From Cyanobacteria bacterium M_DeepCast_100m_m1_067 (GTDB lineage Bacteria > Cyanobacteriota > Cyanobacteriia > PCC-6307 > Cyanobiaceae), in assembly GCA_016882385.1 (NCBI GenBank), contig VGQC01000002.1:1-64000 (forward strand): a DNA stretch of 64,000 bases, read 5' to 3'. Position 1 is the stretch's first letter. Every line of letters begins with the position of its first letter. The notes beneath the pieces were generated by a model, which did not search any database, was not told the origin of the DNA, and saw only the letters and a program-made list of their open reading frames with translations. Of this stretch, positions 43,814-53,729 are shown in pieces. A program made the position numbers and the translations under genes.

Positions 43814-45070
43814 ATGGCTTCCGGCTATCGCCCGCGCATCGCCGATGCGGAACTCCAGCTCTGCCTGCAGGCCAGCGGTGCGGTGGTGATCGAAGGGCCC
43901 AAGGCTTGCGGAAAGACCCGCATGGCCCAGCAGCTGGCCGCATCGGCGGTGTTGTTGGATGTGGATGCCGCTGCCCGTCAAGCCCTAGCGGTGGATCCGG
44001 CGCTGGTGCTGGCCGGCTCCAGGCCGCGGCTGCTGGATGAATGGCAGGTGGAGCCCAGCCTCTGGAATCACGTGCGGCGGGCCGCGGATGCGGCGGCGGC
44101 ACCCGGGCAGTTTGTGCTCACCGGCTCGGCGGTGCCGGCAGACGATGCGTTGCGGCACACCGGAGCTGGCCGATTTGCCTTTCTGCGGTTGCGGCCGATG
44201 ACCCTGCTGGAGAGCGGCGCCGGTGTTGGCACCGTGTCATTGGCGGCTCTGCTGGCTGGAGAAGCCCCCCACTGCGCTGATCCCGGTATCACCATTGCCG
44301 AGCTGAGCGCACTCATCTGTCGCGGTGGGTGGCCTGCCCAGTTGGAGCGACCCCTGCAGGCCGCCTGCCGCAGTGCCCGCGACTACCTCGAGCAGGTGCG
44401 GCAGGTGGATGTGCAGCGCCTGGATGGTCGCCGGCGCGATCCCCAGCGGCTGGGAGCACTGTTGCGCTCGCTGGCACGCAACGTGGCCACCGAGGTGAGT
44501 CTCTCCACCCTGGCTGCTGATGCCGGTGGCGCCGATGGCCCCCTCGATCCGCGCACGGTGGCGGAGCACCTGCAGGCCCTCGAGCGCCTGATGGTGATCG
44601 AACATCAGCCCGCCTGGCAGCCCCATCTGCGCTCCAAAACCGCCCTGCGTCAGGCCCCGCGGCGCCATTTCTGCGATCCTTCGCTGGCGGTGGCAGCCCT
44701 GGGCGGCAGCCCTGAGCGACTGCTGCAGGACCTTGAGTGGCTTGGGCTGCTGTTTGAGTCGCTTGTGATCCGTGATCTGCGCGTGCTGAGTCAGGCGCTG
44801 GATGGCGAGGTGTTCCACTACCGCGACAAGAGTGGCCGCGAAGTGGATGCCATCGTGCAGTTTCGCGATGGTCGCTGGGGGGCGCTTGAGGTCAAGCTCG
44901 GTCCATCCCAGGTGGACCAGGCTGCAGCCGCGCTGCTGCGTTTCCGCAGCCAGATCGATACAAGCCGCACCGGCAGCCCTGCCTTTCTGGCGGTGGTGTG
45001 CGGCTCTGGCTATGGCTACCGGCGGCGCGATGGGATTGCTGTGGTGCCGGTTGGGGCCCTGGGGCCTTGA
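43814..45070 (+). CDS. AAA-type ATPase with DUF4143-like C-terminus
   Basis: YRPRIADAELQLCLQASGAVVIEGPKACGKTRMAQQLA...LLDEWQVEPSLWNHVRRAAD...FVLTGSA; C-terminal DKSGREVDAIVQFRDGRWGALEVKLG. Confidence 0.88.
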   Translation: MASGYRPRIADAELQLCLQASGAVVIEGPKACGKTRMAQQLAASAVLLDVDAAARQALAVDPALVLAGSRPRLLDEWQVEPSLWNHVRRAADAAAAPGQFVLTGSAVPADDALRHTGAGRFAFLRLRPMTLLESGAGVGTVSLAALLAGEAPHCADPGITIAELSALICRGGWPAQLERPLQAACRSARDYLEQVRQVDVQRLDGRRRDPQRLGALLRSLARNVATEVSLSTLAADAGGADGPLDPRTVAEHLQALERLMVIEHQPAWQPHLRSKTALRQAPRRHFCDPSLAVAALGGSPERLLQDLEWLGLLFESLVIRDLRVLSQALDGEVFHYRDKSGREVDAIVQFRDGRWGALEVKLGPSQVDQAAAALLRFRSQIDTSRTGSPAFLAVVCGSGYGYRRRDGIAVVPVGALGP

Positions 45071-45079
45071 CCGTGCCGC

Positions 45080-46228
45080 TCAGTAATCCACCCCGCGCTT
45101 GAGGTCGACGCCGCGCTCGGCGTAGTGCTTGTGGCACACCATCTCGGAGTGCACGGAGGCCAGGTCGAAGTAGGCGGGCCGATTTTTGCAGCGGCCGGTG
45201 AGGATCACCTCGGTTTCGGCGGGCTTGCGTAGCAGCGTCTGCACGATCGGCTCCACCGGCAGCAGCTCGAGATCCACCGTGGGGTTGATCTCATCGAGGA
45301 TCACCGTTTTGTAGAGGCCGCTCGAAATCGCCGCCCGGGCGATCTCCCAGGCCCGCTCGGCTTCGATGTAGTCGATCGGCTGCTGTTGGCCGCGCCACAC
45401 AATCGCGTCGCGCCCGGAGCGCAGATGATCCACCAGGTGGGGATAGCTCTCGCGCAGGGCGGCAATCGCGGCGTCTTCGGTGTAGCCGGCGCCGCCTTTG
45501 AGCCATTGCAGGATCAGCACCCGGTGGCTCTTGTCCTGGGAGATGCCCCGGCCGATGGCCTGGAGCCCCTTGCCCAGGGCACTGGTGGATTTGCCTTTGC
45601 CCTCACCGGTGTAGATCTCCACGCCATCCAGACCACCGGGCCCTTGGTGGGCCCGCATCTCCGAGTGCAAGTCGGCCAGCTGCACCAGGGGGCGGGGGGC
45701 GCCGCGGCCGGTGCAGATCACTTCCATGCCGGCGGGTTTGGCCGCCAGGGTGCGAGCCACATCGTCGATGTCCAGCAGCCCCAGATCGAGCACCGGGTTG
45801 AGCTCGTCGAGCACCACCACGGAGTAGAGGTCGCTGGCGATGGCGCCCTTGGCGATGTCCCAGCCCCGCTGGGCTTCCTGCCGGTCGAATTTGGTAGCCT
45901 CCTCGGCGCTGAAGAACTCACCGCGGCCGGTGCGCACTTGGTCGATCAGGTGAGGAAAGCCCTGCTGCAGGGCCTCGATGGCGGCGTCTTCGTCGTAGGC
46001 CCGGCCGGGCCCCTTGAGGAAGCGCAGCAGCAACACCCGGGTGCGTTTCTGCTCGCAGATGCCCAGGCCAATCGTGCGGAGCACCACTCCCAGGGCGGCC
46101 TGGCTCTTGCCCTTGCCGTCGCCGTCATACACATGCAGCTGGCCATGGGCCCGCTCATCGCTGCCGGCCGCCGTGCGGATGCCGATGCCCCGGCCCGTAC
46201 CCCGCTGCGGCGTCTGGGTGCTGCTCAT
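45080..46228 (-). CDS. cobO: Corrinoid adenosyltransferase (CobO/BtuR family), two tandem domains
   Basis: Domain 1 LHVYDGDGKGKSQAALG...VVLDELNPVLD; domain 2 VEIYTGEGKGKSTSALG...VILDEINPTVD. Confidence 0.85.
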   Translation of the reverse strand: MSSTQTPQRGTGRGIGIRTAAGSDERAHGQLHVYDGDGKGKSQAALGVVLRTIGLGICEQKRTRVLLLRFLKGPGRAYDEDAAIEALQQGFPHLIDQVRTGRGEFFSAEEATKFDRQEAQRGWDIAKGAIASDLYSVVVLDELNPVLDLGLLDIDDVARTLAAKPAGMEVICTGRGAPRPLVQLADLHSEMRAHQGPGGLDGVEIYTGEGKGKSTSALGKGLQAIGRGISQDKSHRVLILQWLKGGAGYTEDAAIAALRESYPHLVDHLRSGRDAIVWRGQQQPIDYIEAERAWEIARAAISSGLYKTVILDEINPTVDLELLPVEPIVQTLLRKPAETEVILTGRCKNRPAYFDLASVHSEMVCHKHYAERGVDLKRGVDY

Positions 46229-46291
46229 GGGGCGATGTTACCGGCGCTGTTGGGTTGGGGTTGCCAGGATCGGGGTTGGATTCGGGGCTTG

Positions 46292-47164
46292 ATGCACTTT
46301 TCCCTGCTTGAACCGCTGCCGCCGCCGCTGGATGGAGCTCTGGCCGCCCTGCGCCAGCAGCTGGCGTCCCTCGATCAGGTGGTGGTGGCCTATTCCGGTG
46401 GCGTCGACAGTGCGTTGGTGGCGGCCCTGGCCGTGGAGCAGCGGGGCGAGGCGGCCCTGGCGATCACTGGGGTGTCACCCGCCCTGGCCCCCCATCTGCG
46501 GGCTGAGGCCGCGGCCCAGGCGGCCTGGCTGCATCTGGAGCATCGGGAGATCGCCACGGCGGAGCTGGAGGATCCGGCCTATGCCAGCAATCCCGAGCAG
46601 CGCTGTTACGCCTGCAAGCGGGAGCTGCACCGGCTGCTCGCGCCGATTGCGGCGGCGGCGGGTGGGGCGGGGGCGACCGTGGTCGATGGCGTCAATGCCG
46701 ACGACCTCGGCGACCACCGGCCCGGCATCCAGGCCGCCCGGGAGTTCGGCGTGCGCTCCCCCTTGGCCGAAGTCGGCCTCGATAAGGCTGGGGTGCGCCA
46801 ACTGTCGCGGGCCCTGGGGCTGCCCTGGTGGGACAAGCCGGCCCAGCCCTGCCTGGCGTCGCGGTTCCCCTATGGCGAGCCGATCACGGCGGAGCGGTTG
46901 CAGCGGGTGGCGGCGGCCGAGGCCTGGCTGCTGGCTGCCGGCTGGCCCCAGGTGCGGGTGCGCTCCCAGGGCCAGACGGCCCGCATCGAGTTGCCGGCCG
47001 ATCAGCTGGCAGAGGCCCTGAGCCTCTGGGCTGAGGCCACCCCCCGGCAGGAGCTGGTGGCGGCCTTTCTGGCGTTGGGCTTCAGCGCCGTGGGGCTGGA
47101 TCTGGAAGGGTTGGTGAGCGGCAAGCTCAACAGGGAGCTGGCATCAGCCCAGCGCCCCGGTTGA
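46292..47164 (+). CDS. larE: LarE-like ATP-dependent sacrificial sulfur transferase
   Basis: VVVAYSGGVDSALVAALA (PP-loop); RCYACKRELH; KPAQPCLASRFPYGEPIT. Confidence 0.88.
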   Translation: MHFSLLEPLPPPLDGALAALRQQLASLDQVVVAYSGGVDSALVAALAVEQRGEAALAITGVSPALAPHLRAEAAAQAAWLHLEHREIATAELEDPAYASNPEQRCYACKRELHRLLAPIAAAAGGAGATVVDGVNADDLGDHRPGIQAAREFGVRSPLAEVGLDKAGVRQLSRALGLPWWDKPAQPCLASRFPYGEPITAERLQRVAAAEAWLLAAGWPQVRVRSQGQTARIELPADQLAEALSLWAEATPRQELVAAFLALGFSAVGLDLEGLVSGKLNRELASAQRPG

Positions 47165-47204
47165 GCGGATCCGATTCACCAGGCCCGACCTCAGAAGCTC
47201 ACCC

Positions 47205-47711
47205 TCAGAGGGTCACCGCAGCGGTGAAAGCCTGCTCCTGCAACGGATCACGCGGACTGCCGGCGATGGCTGACGGCGTTTCGCGACGGAAGCTGGTGAG
47301 CTTGTGGTCGTTCGCGGCAAGCTCCTCGGCGAGCACAGCGCAGGCCTTCTCGGGCATGGTGTGGTCGCCGCAGGTGAACACATCCACCGCGGCATAGCCC
47401 GATTCGGGCCAGGTGTGGATCGAGATGTGCGACTCGGCCAGCAGGGCCAGCCCCGTGACGCCCTGGGGTTCGAAACGGTGGGTGATCAGATTGAGCAGGG
47501 TGGCACCGGCACGCTTCGCTGCTGCGGTGATGGTGTCCCTGAGGAAAGCTTCGTCGTCGAGACGGTCGCTGTCGCAGCCGTAGAGCTCGAGGATGCAGTG
47601 TTTCCCGACCGTATCGGAAACCTGGTGGGGGAGGGGGGCAGCTGGGTTGGTCGCTGCGGTGGCCTCAGTCCATCCCGGGTTCGGGTGGAGGCAGGGCAGG
47701 GTCTGGGTCAT
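47205..47711 (-). CDS. speD: S-adenosylmethionine decarboxylase proenzyme
   Basis: [26 protein letters not shown]...[31 protein letters not shown]. Confidence 0.93.
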   Translation of the reverse strand: MTQTLPCLHPNPGWTEATAATNPAAPLPHQVSDTVGKHCILELYGCDSDRLDDEAFLRDTITAAAKRAGATLLNLITHRFEPQGVTGLALLAESHISIHTWPESGYAAVDVFTCGDHTMPEKACAVLAEELAANDHKLTSFRRETPSAIAGSPRDPLQEQAFTAAVTL

Positions 47712-47732
47712 CGAATCCGATCGACAAGTCGA

Positions 47733-47748
47733 CCACCATACGTGGTGG
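47733..47748. repeat. Hairpin CCACCA-tacg-TGGTGG between recF and speD
   Basis: Perfect 6-bp stem with tetraloop, 22 nt upstream of speD. Confidence 0.55.
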
Positions 47749-47763
47749 GACCGGTCAAAGTGC

Positions 47764-48891
47764 CTAGGACTCTGCTGCACGCTCTCCGCCCCCCTCCAGC
47801 AACCCGGCGCGCATCTGCACCACCTGGCTCTGGGCCTGCCAGCCGCCGCTGAAGGCTCCCAGGTGGGTGGCGCTCACCAGGCACTGGTGGCCCTCGCCCA
47901 CGGCCTCCAGCAGCAGTTGTTGTCGCACCGGATCGAGTTCGGCCAGCACATCGTCGAGCAGCAGTAGGGGGGGCTCCCCCAGCACCGTGCCCACCAGTTC
48001 CAGTTCGGCCAGCTTGAGGGCCAGCACCAGGGTGCGCTGCTGGCCTGCTGAGCCGTAGCGGCGCGCCGGTTGCTCGGCCAGGCTCAGCCCCAGTTCGTCG
48101 CGGTGGGGGCCCACCGTGCACTGGCCCAGACGCAGCTCCTCGCTGCGCTGCTGCTGCAATTGGGCGAGCAGGGCCTGGCGCCAGGGCTCTTCCGCGTCCT
48201 CGCCACTGAACGCGGTGCCGCTCTGGTAGTGCAGCTGCAGCTGTTCGCGACCGCCGCTCAGCCGTTGCTGCCAGGCTGCCGCCAGGGGCTCCAGGCGCTG
48301 GATGGCCCGGAAGCGGCGCCGGTGCAGTCGGGTGCCGATCACGGCCATCTGCAGATCGAAGGTGTCAAGCAGGGCCTGCAGCGTGCCGCCGCCCAGGCCG
48401 CGCCGCAGCAGCTGGCTGCGTTGGCGCAGCAGCCGGCCATAGCGGCTCAGCAGGTCGCCATAGACGGGCTCCAGTTGCAGCACCACCCGGTCCAGCCACT
48501 GGCGGCGAACGGCCGGTTCGCCTCGCACCAGCTCCAGGTCGAGGGCACTGAAGCCCACACAGCGCAGGGAGCCCAACAGGTCGAGCTGGCGCTCGAGCAG
48601 CTTGCCATTGCGCTGGGCGGTGCGCCCGCCGCTGCGGCGCAGGTTGAGCTGCAGCAGATCACCGTTGCCGGTGGCGGCTCGCACCTGGCTGCTCGACTCC
48701 CCGTGCTGGATCAGGTCGCGGTCGCTGCCGGTGCGGTGGGAGCGCAGGCAACCGAGCAACTCCACCGCCTCGAGCAGATTGGATTTGCCTTCGCCGTTGG
48801 CACCGATCACCAGCAGCCGGGGAGCCTCCAGGGCCAGCTCCAGTCGACTGATATTGCGAAAACGCAGCAGCTCCAGGCGGTGCAGCCGGAT
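47764..48891 (-). CDS. recF: DNA replication/repair protein RecF; start codon uncertain
   Basis: [51 protein letters not shown]...; in-frame TGA at 48895-48897, no ATG/GTG/TTG before the GTG at 48810. Confidence 0.88.
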   Translation of the reverse strand: MRLHRLELLRFRNISRLELALEAPRLLVIGANGEGKSNLLEAVELLGCLRSHRTGSDRDLIQHGESSSQVRAATGNGDLLQLNLRRSGGRTAQRNGKLLERQLDLLGSLRCVGFSALDLELVRGEPAVRRQWLDRVVLQLEPVYGDLLSRYGRLLRQRSQLLRRGLGGGTLQALLDTFDLQMAVIGTRLHRRRFRAIQRLEPLAAAWQQRLSGGREQLQLHYQSGTAFSGEDAEEPWRQALLAQLQQQRSEELRLGQCTVGPHRDELGLSLAEQPARRYGSAGQQRTLVLALKLAELELVGTVLGEPPLLLLDDVLAELDPVRQQLLLEAVGEGHQCLVSATHLGAFSGGWQAQSQVVQMRAGLLEGGGERAAES

Positions 48892-48940
48892 GGGTCAGAC
48901 GCGGTGAGCGGTTAAGGTAGACCCACCGGGGTTCGGCCTT

Positions 48941-49014
48941 GGGCATGTAGCTCAGTTGGATAGAGCATCAGATTCCGGTTCTGAGGGTCGGGGGTTCGAG
49001 TCCCTCCATGCTCG
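48941..49014 (+). tRNA. tRNA-Arg (CCG anticodon)
   Basis: GGGCATGTAGCTCAGTTGGATAGAGCATCAGATTCCGGTTCTGAGGGTCGGGGGTTCGAGTCCCTCCATGCTCG. Confidence 0.95.
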
Positions 49015-49035
49015 TCACCCCACTAGCCCCCAGCG

Positions 49036-49071
49036 CCCCCGGCAGCCCAAGCCTCGGCGCGGGGGTTTTTT
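49036..49071 (+). terminator. Probable terminator after tRNA-Arg
   Basis: CCCCCG...CGGGGG followed by TTTTTT. Confidence 0.5.
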
Positions 49072-49078
49072 GTGGGCG

Positions 49079-49537
49079 CTAGTTCTCCAGTCGCAGCCCC
49101 ATCGCCCGAATGCCGCCGGGATCCACGGCAAAGCCATAGCGCTCTAGGGCCGTGAGGGCTTCCGGCGGTGCGGAGAGGGAAATGCTGCACCCCGCCAGCT
49201 CCCGGCGCAGCCGGCCCAGGGCGCCATGCACCAGCACCGCCAGGATCTCGCCCTGGCCAGGTTCGGCTGGATCGGCACAGAGGTCCCAGAGGTTGGCGTT
49301 GAGGGCTAGATCACTGGTGGCCCGCACGAAGCCCACCAGTCGCCCATCGGGCGCTTCCACCCCCAGGTGCCAGAGGCTGCGCTCCAGCACCCGCTGCCAG
49401 CGGTCGGCCGCGCGGGGCCGATCCCCGCTAGCCAGCAGCAGCCGGTTGAGGGCGTCGGCGCTGGGCAGCCCATCGGCCAGCAGGCGATAGCCCTCCCGCA
49501 GGCGCGGGGCTGGGGGCTGGCTGCGAAAGGGAAGCAA
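49079..49537 (-). CDS. GNAT family N-acetyltransferase
   Basis: GRLVGFVRATSDLALNANLWDLCADPAEPGQGEILAVLVHGALGRL. Confidence 0.8.
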   Translation of the reverse strand: MLPFRSQPPAPRLREGYRLLADGLPSADALNRLLLASGDRPRAADRWQRVLERSLWHLGVEAPDGRLVGFVRATSDLALNANLWDLCADPAEPGQGEILAVLVHGALGRLRRELAGCSISLSAPPEALTALERYGFAVDPGGIRAMGLRLEN

Positions 49538-49557
49538 GAGGGATTCCAGGTTTGGGT

Positions 49558-52554
49558 TCAGCCGGTGTTACGCATGCCCGCGGCAATGCCGTTGATGGTG
49601 AGCAGGGCCCCCCGCAGCAGTTCGCTGCGGCTGTAGGTGCGGCCATCGTCGCTGGCGGCGGCGGTCGCTTCGCTCATGGGCGGTTGGCGGTTTTGATCGC
49701 GTAGCCGCCGCAGCAGGGCCACCTGCAGGAAGCCCAGGGGAATGATCGTGCGGTTGCGCAGATCCACCGACAGCTGCAGCGCCGGATCGCCATCCAGGAG
49801 CCGGCTGTGGCCGGTGATCGCCAGCACCAGATCCCGGGTGAGCACGAATTCGGCAGCGATCACCTGGAAGATGTGCTCAAAGGCCTCGTGATGTTCGCTG
49901 CGGCCCAGGGCCTGCACGTAGTGGTGGGCCAGATCCAGATCCACCTTGGAGAGGGTCATCTCCACCTTGGAGATCAGCATGCGGAAAAACGGCCAGCGCT
50001 GGTACAGCAGCCGCAGCAGCTCCATTTGGCCGGGGTCCTGGTGGAGCTCCTCCTGCAGGGCGGCCCCCACCCCAAACCAACTGGGCAGCAGGAAGCGGCT
50101 CTGGGTCCAGCCGAACACCCAGGGAATGGCCCGCAGGCTTGAGAGGTCTTTGGCGCCACCTTTGCGGCGGGCCGGGCGGCTGGAGATCTGCAGCTTGCTG
50201 ATCTCTTCGATCGGCGTCACCTGCTGGAAGAAGGCCACCAGGTCGGGATTGTCATGCACCAGGGCCCGGTAGTGGTCGCGGGAGCGGGCCGCCAGCCGGC
50301 CCATCAGGTCATTCCAGCTGGGGGTGTCGTCGACGGGGGTGCTCACCAGGCTGTTCTGCAGCACGGCGGTGGTGACCGTTTCCAGGTTGTAGAGCGCCAG
50401 CTCCGGCAGGGAGTACTTCGAGGCCAGCACCTCGCCCTGCTCGGTGATCTTGATCCGGCCGCTGAGGGTGCCGCCGGGCTGGGCCAGGATCGCCTGGTAG
50501 GCAGGTCCGCCGCCCCGGCCCACCGAGCCACCGCGGCCGTGGAAGATGCGCAGGGCAACGCCGTGTTCGATGGCCAGCCGCTGCAGGGCGATCTGGGCCT
50601 TGTGGATCTCCCAGTTGCTGGAGAGGAAGCCGGAATCCTTGTTGCTGTCGGAGTAGCCCAGCATCACTTCCTGCAGGGGCTGGCCGCCGTCGCTGGCCAG
50701 CAACGCCCGGTAGAAGGGATGGCGGAACAGGGTGCCCATCACCGCCGGGGCCCCCTGGAGATCTTCGACCGTTTCAAACAGCGGCACCACGAGCAAGCCA
50801 GCCCGTTGGGCCATCGGGTCCACCAGGCCGGCCTCCTTGGCCAGCAGCAGCACCTCCAGCAGGTCGGACACCGTGTGACTCATCGAGATCACATAGGTGC
50901 GGCAGATGCGGGAGCCGAATTCCTGCTGCAGCCGCTGGAGCATGCGGAACACCGCAAAGGTTTCCGCTGCGGCAGCGCTCCACTGGGCCGCGGGCGGCAG
51001 CAGGGGCCGACGGGTCTGCAGCTCCGTGAGCAGCCACTCCACCCGTTGCTGCTCGTCCATCTCCCCGTAGGGCACGGGCAGCTGCAGGTAGCGGCTGAGT
51101 TCGTCGAGGGCGTCGCTGTGGCGGGTGCTCTCCTGGCGGATGTCGAGGCTGGCCAGGCAGAAGGCGAAGATCTGGGCCTGGCTGATCAGGTGCTGCAGCA
51201 ACTCGCAGCTGAGGCCGGTGCCTTCGAGGCTGTCCTGGATCAGCTCCAGGTCGTTGCGAAACTCATCAACCGTGCTGTAGTGCAGCTCCTGGGAGGCGGG
51301 GGGCGTCAAGCTGCCGCCCATCGGCGGCGGCGGGGCACTGCCGTCACAGGGGGATTCCCAGCCCGCATCGGCCAGCTGTTGGTTGCGCTGGTGGGTCAGC
51401 CGCAGCCGTTCCAGGGTGTAAGTGAGCTTGAGCCGGTAGGGCTCGAGTCGGTAGCGGGCCGCCCGTTCCTCGTAGATCTCGGGGAAGCGCAGCCGGTCCA
51501 TCTCCAGCGATTCGAGCAGGGCTGGGCTCACCTGGCTCCACTGCATCGAGATGCTGAGCTGGTCGCGCAGCTCCGTCACCGCCTTCACATAGCGCTCCAA
51601 CATCAGCTGCCGCTGGTAGCAGGCGGTCCGCCAGGTGATGTCTGGGGTCACCGAGGGGTTGCCGTCCCGGTCGGAACCGACCCAGGAGCCGAAGGTGCAA
51701 AACGCATCCCGCGGCGGCTCCACGTCGGGGTAGCTGACCTTCAGGGCGGTGCGAATCCGATCGCGCAGCTGGGGCATGGCATCGAAGAGCACCTGCTGGA
51801 AGTAGTGCAGGGCGTAGTCGACCTCGTCGAGCACCGTGGGTTTGAACTGATGCAGTTCGTCGGTGCGCCACCACAGCCGGATCTCTTCCTCCAGCTGCAG
51901 CCGCAGGCTGTGGCGCTCCAGGCTGTTGAGGCCGCTGCCCTGCTCAAGCTTCTGGATGAGGGTGGCCACCCGCCGCTGCTTGTGCCGCACCGTGTGGCGC
52001 ACGATCTCGGTGGGGTGGGCCGTGAACACCAGCCGCAGGTCAAGGGTGCGCAGCAGGTTTTCCAGCTGGGCTGGAGGCACATTCAGGCTGCGCAGCCGCT
52101 CGAACAGTTGGCGGAAGGTGGCGGGGTCGGTCTGGTTCGCCAGCGCCGGCAGGAAGGGGTCGCTGTTGCAGCTCTCCTGGTTCTTGAGGCTGTCGAGGTA
52201 GCTGTCCTCCTCGATGTGCTGCTCGAGAATGTTGACCAGTTGGAAATAGAGGGAGAACGCCCGGGCCGCGGCGATCGCTTCGGCCAGATCCATGTCCCGG
52301 ATCAGCTGCACGATCGCGCTGCTGGCATCGCCGCCGGTGCTCTCCTCCCCCTCGCTGGGGTCGCTGAGGTGTTTCAGGCGCAGCAGCCGCTCCGCCTGCC
52401 CGGGCGGGCATTCGCTGCGCAGCACGGTTTCCCACAGGTCTTCGACCAGCTCCAGGCGCTCGCCCAGCAGGCGGGTGACCCGTTGCGAGGTGGGCGGGGT
52501 GGGCATGGACTGCCGCATGGAAGCCGGATCGGCAGCACGTGGATCCATGATCAT
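49558..52554 (-). CDS. ppc: Phosphoenolpyruvate carboxylase
   Basis: [74 protein letters not shown]-terminus. Confidence 0.98.
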   Translation of the reverse strand: MIMDPRAADPASMRQSMPTPPTSQRVTRLLGERLELVEDLWETVLRSECPPGQAERLLRLKHLSDPSEGEESTGGDASSAIVQLIRDMDLAEAIAAARAFSLYFQLVNILEQHIEEDSYLDSLKNQESCNSDPFLPALANQTDPATFRQLFERLRSLNVPPAQLENLLRTLDLRLVFTAHPTEIVRHTVRHKQRRVATLIQKLEQGSGLNSLERHSLRLQLEEEIRLWWRTDELHQFKPTVLDEVDYALHYFQQVLFDAMPQLRDRIRTALKVSYPDVEPPRDAFCTFGSWVGSDRDGNPSVTPDITWRTACYQRQLMLERYVKAVTELRDQLSISMQWSQVSPALLESLEMDRLRFPEIYEERAARYRLEPYRLKLTYTLERLRLTHQRNQQLADAGWESPCDGSAPPPPMGGSLTPPASQELHYSTVDEFRNDLELIQDSLEGTGLSCELLQHLISQAQIFAFCLASLDIRQESTRHSDALDELSRYLQLPVPYGEMDEQQRVEWLLTELQTRRPLLPPAAQWSAAAAETFAVFRMLQRLQQEFGSRICRTYVISMSHTVSDLLEVLLLAKEAGLVDPMAQRAGLLVVPLFETVEDLQGAPAVMGTLFRHPFYRALLASDGGQPLQEVMLGYSDSNKDSGFLSSNWEIHKAQIALQRLAIEHGVALRIFHGRGGSVGRGGGPAYQAILAQPGGTLSGRIKITEQGEVLASKYSLPELALYNLETVTTAVLQNSLVSTPVDDTPSWNDLMGRLAARSRDHYRALVHDNPDLVAFFQQVTPIEEISKLQISSRPARRKGGAKDLSSLRAIPWVFGWTQSRFLLPSWFGVGAALQEELHQDPGQMELLRLLYQRWPFFRMLISKVEMTLSKVDLDLAHHYVQALGRSEHHEAFEHIFQVIAAEFVLTRDLVLAITGHSRLLDGDPALQLSVDLRNRTIIPLGFLQVALLRRLRDQNRQPPMSEATAAASDDGRTYSRSELLRGALLTINGIAAGMRNTG

Positions 52555-53729
52555 CCCAAAGGACCCGGCCCTCCGACTGTTCCAGTTGCGTCCAGCAGTC
52601 CAGTTGCCTCCAGCAGGGCTGTTTCCTGGTCGGCCATCGCCTGGATCTCCCAGCTGAGCAGGTCCCTGATGGAGAGGCCGGCCCCCTGACCCGCCAGCCA
52701 GCGCATGGCTTGATTGCCGTTGTTGAGCACGGTCTCCAGCGGGGCCAGCACGGGGGCCAGGTCTCGTTCGGCTGCCAGGGGGGCCAGCTCTGCCAGTTGT
52801 TCGCGCAGCCAGTGGCGGGCGATCACCGGCGCTCCGTCGCGCCAGTGCGTCAAGGAGGCGTCGAGGCTGGAGCGTGCAGCGGCGCGGTCGTTGGCATCCG
52901 CCAGCTCGGCCAGTTCGGCTGGGCTGAGGCAGCTGGCCTGCAGTGGGTCGTAGCGCTTCGGGTCGCGCAGCAACTGCTGCAGGCGCAGTTCGGCGTAGGC
53001 CGTGATGGCCAGCAACACCAGCGGATCGGTCACCAGATCGCAGATGCGGATCTCCAGCCGGTTGAGGTCGTGGGGCCGGTTGTCACCGTTGGGCCGCACC
53101 GAGGTCCAGAGGTGGCGCACGTTCTGCATCGTGCCCAGCTCCAGCTGCTGGTCCATCCAGCGGATGTAGTGCTGGTGGTCCACAAACAGCGGCACATCCG
53201 CGGGCGTCAGCGGGAACTGCAGCCAGCGCTGGGAGTGGGCACCGGTGGCCACCCCGTCGAGGAAGGGTGAGCTGGCACTGAGGGCCAGCAGCAGGGCCGC
53301 CTCGCAGCGCAGCAGCCGCAGCCCGGCAAACAGGGGCTCCATGGCGTTCAGCCCCAGGTTGATGTGCACGCTGGCGGTCACCACCTTGGTGCCGTAGGTG
53401 GTTTCGATGTAACCGTGGTACGGGTTGGTGGGGTCGGAGCGCTCGAAGCGGTGGCTGTCGCCCAGGCTCAGGGTGCTGCCGGGCAGCAGGGTGAGATCGC
53501 GGCCGGCCAGCCACTGGCGCAGCCGCTGGCGCGGCTCGAGCAGCAGCTGCAGCTGGCGGGCGTAGCTGGCATCCGGTGGGGTGATGTATTCGAGGTTGCG
53601 GTGGTCCGGCTCGGTCACGAAGCCCTCCAGGGCCGCCGCCGCCTCGGCGGAGCAGCCCACCACCGTGCCGTCGGCCCGGCCGGTGTACAGCTCCACTTCA
53701 AAACCCTTCAGCAGCAGGGCTGTGCTCAT
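52551..53729 (-). CDS. gshA: Glutamate-cysteine ligase, cyanobacterial type
   Basis: [52 protein letters not shown]...[13 protein letters not shown]. Confidence 0.9.
   Translation of the reverse strand: MSTALLLKGFEVELYTGRADGTVVGCSAEAAAALEGFVTEPDHRNLEYITPPDASYARQLQLLLEPRQRLRQWLAGRDLTLLPGSTLSLGDSHRFERSDPTNPYHGYIETTYGTKVVTASVHINLGLNAMEPLFAGLRLLRCEAALLLALSASSPFLDGVATGAHSQRWLQFPLTPADVPLFVDHQHYIRWMDQQLELGTMQNVRHLWTSVRPNGDNRPHDLNRLEIRICDLVTDPLVLLAITAYAELRLQQLLRDPKRYDPLQASCLSPAELAELADANDRAAARSSLDASLTHWRDGAPVIARHWLREQLAELAPLAAERDLAPVLAPLETVLNNGNQAMRWLAGQGAGLSIRDLLSWEIQAMADQETALLEATGLLDATGTVGGPGPLG

Noticed and set aside
45386-47164. 592-aa plus ORF starting antisense to the cobO-like gene
   Set aside because: Only the last ~290 aa (LarE, from 46292) is real; the N-terminal part is antisense translation of the corrinoid adenosyltransferase.
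50254-52689. 811-aa plus ORF antisense to ppc
   Set aside because: Antisense artefact of high GC; the PEP carboxylase on the other strand has unambiguous motifs.
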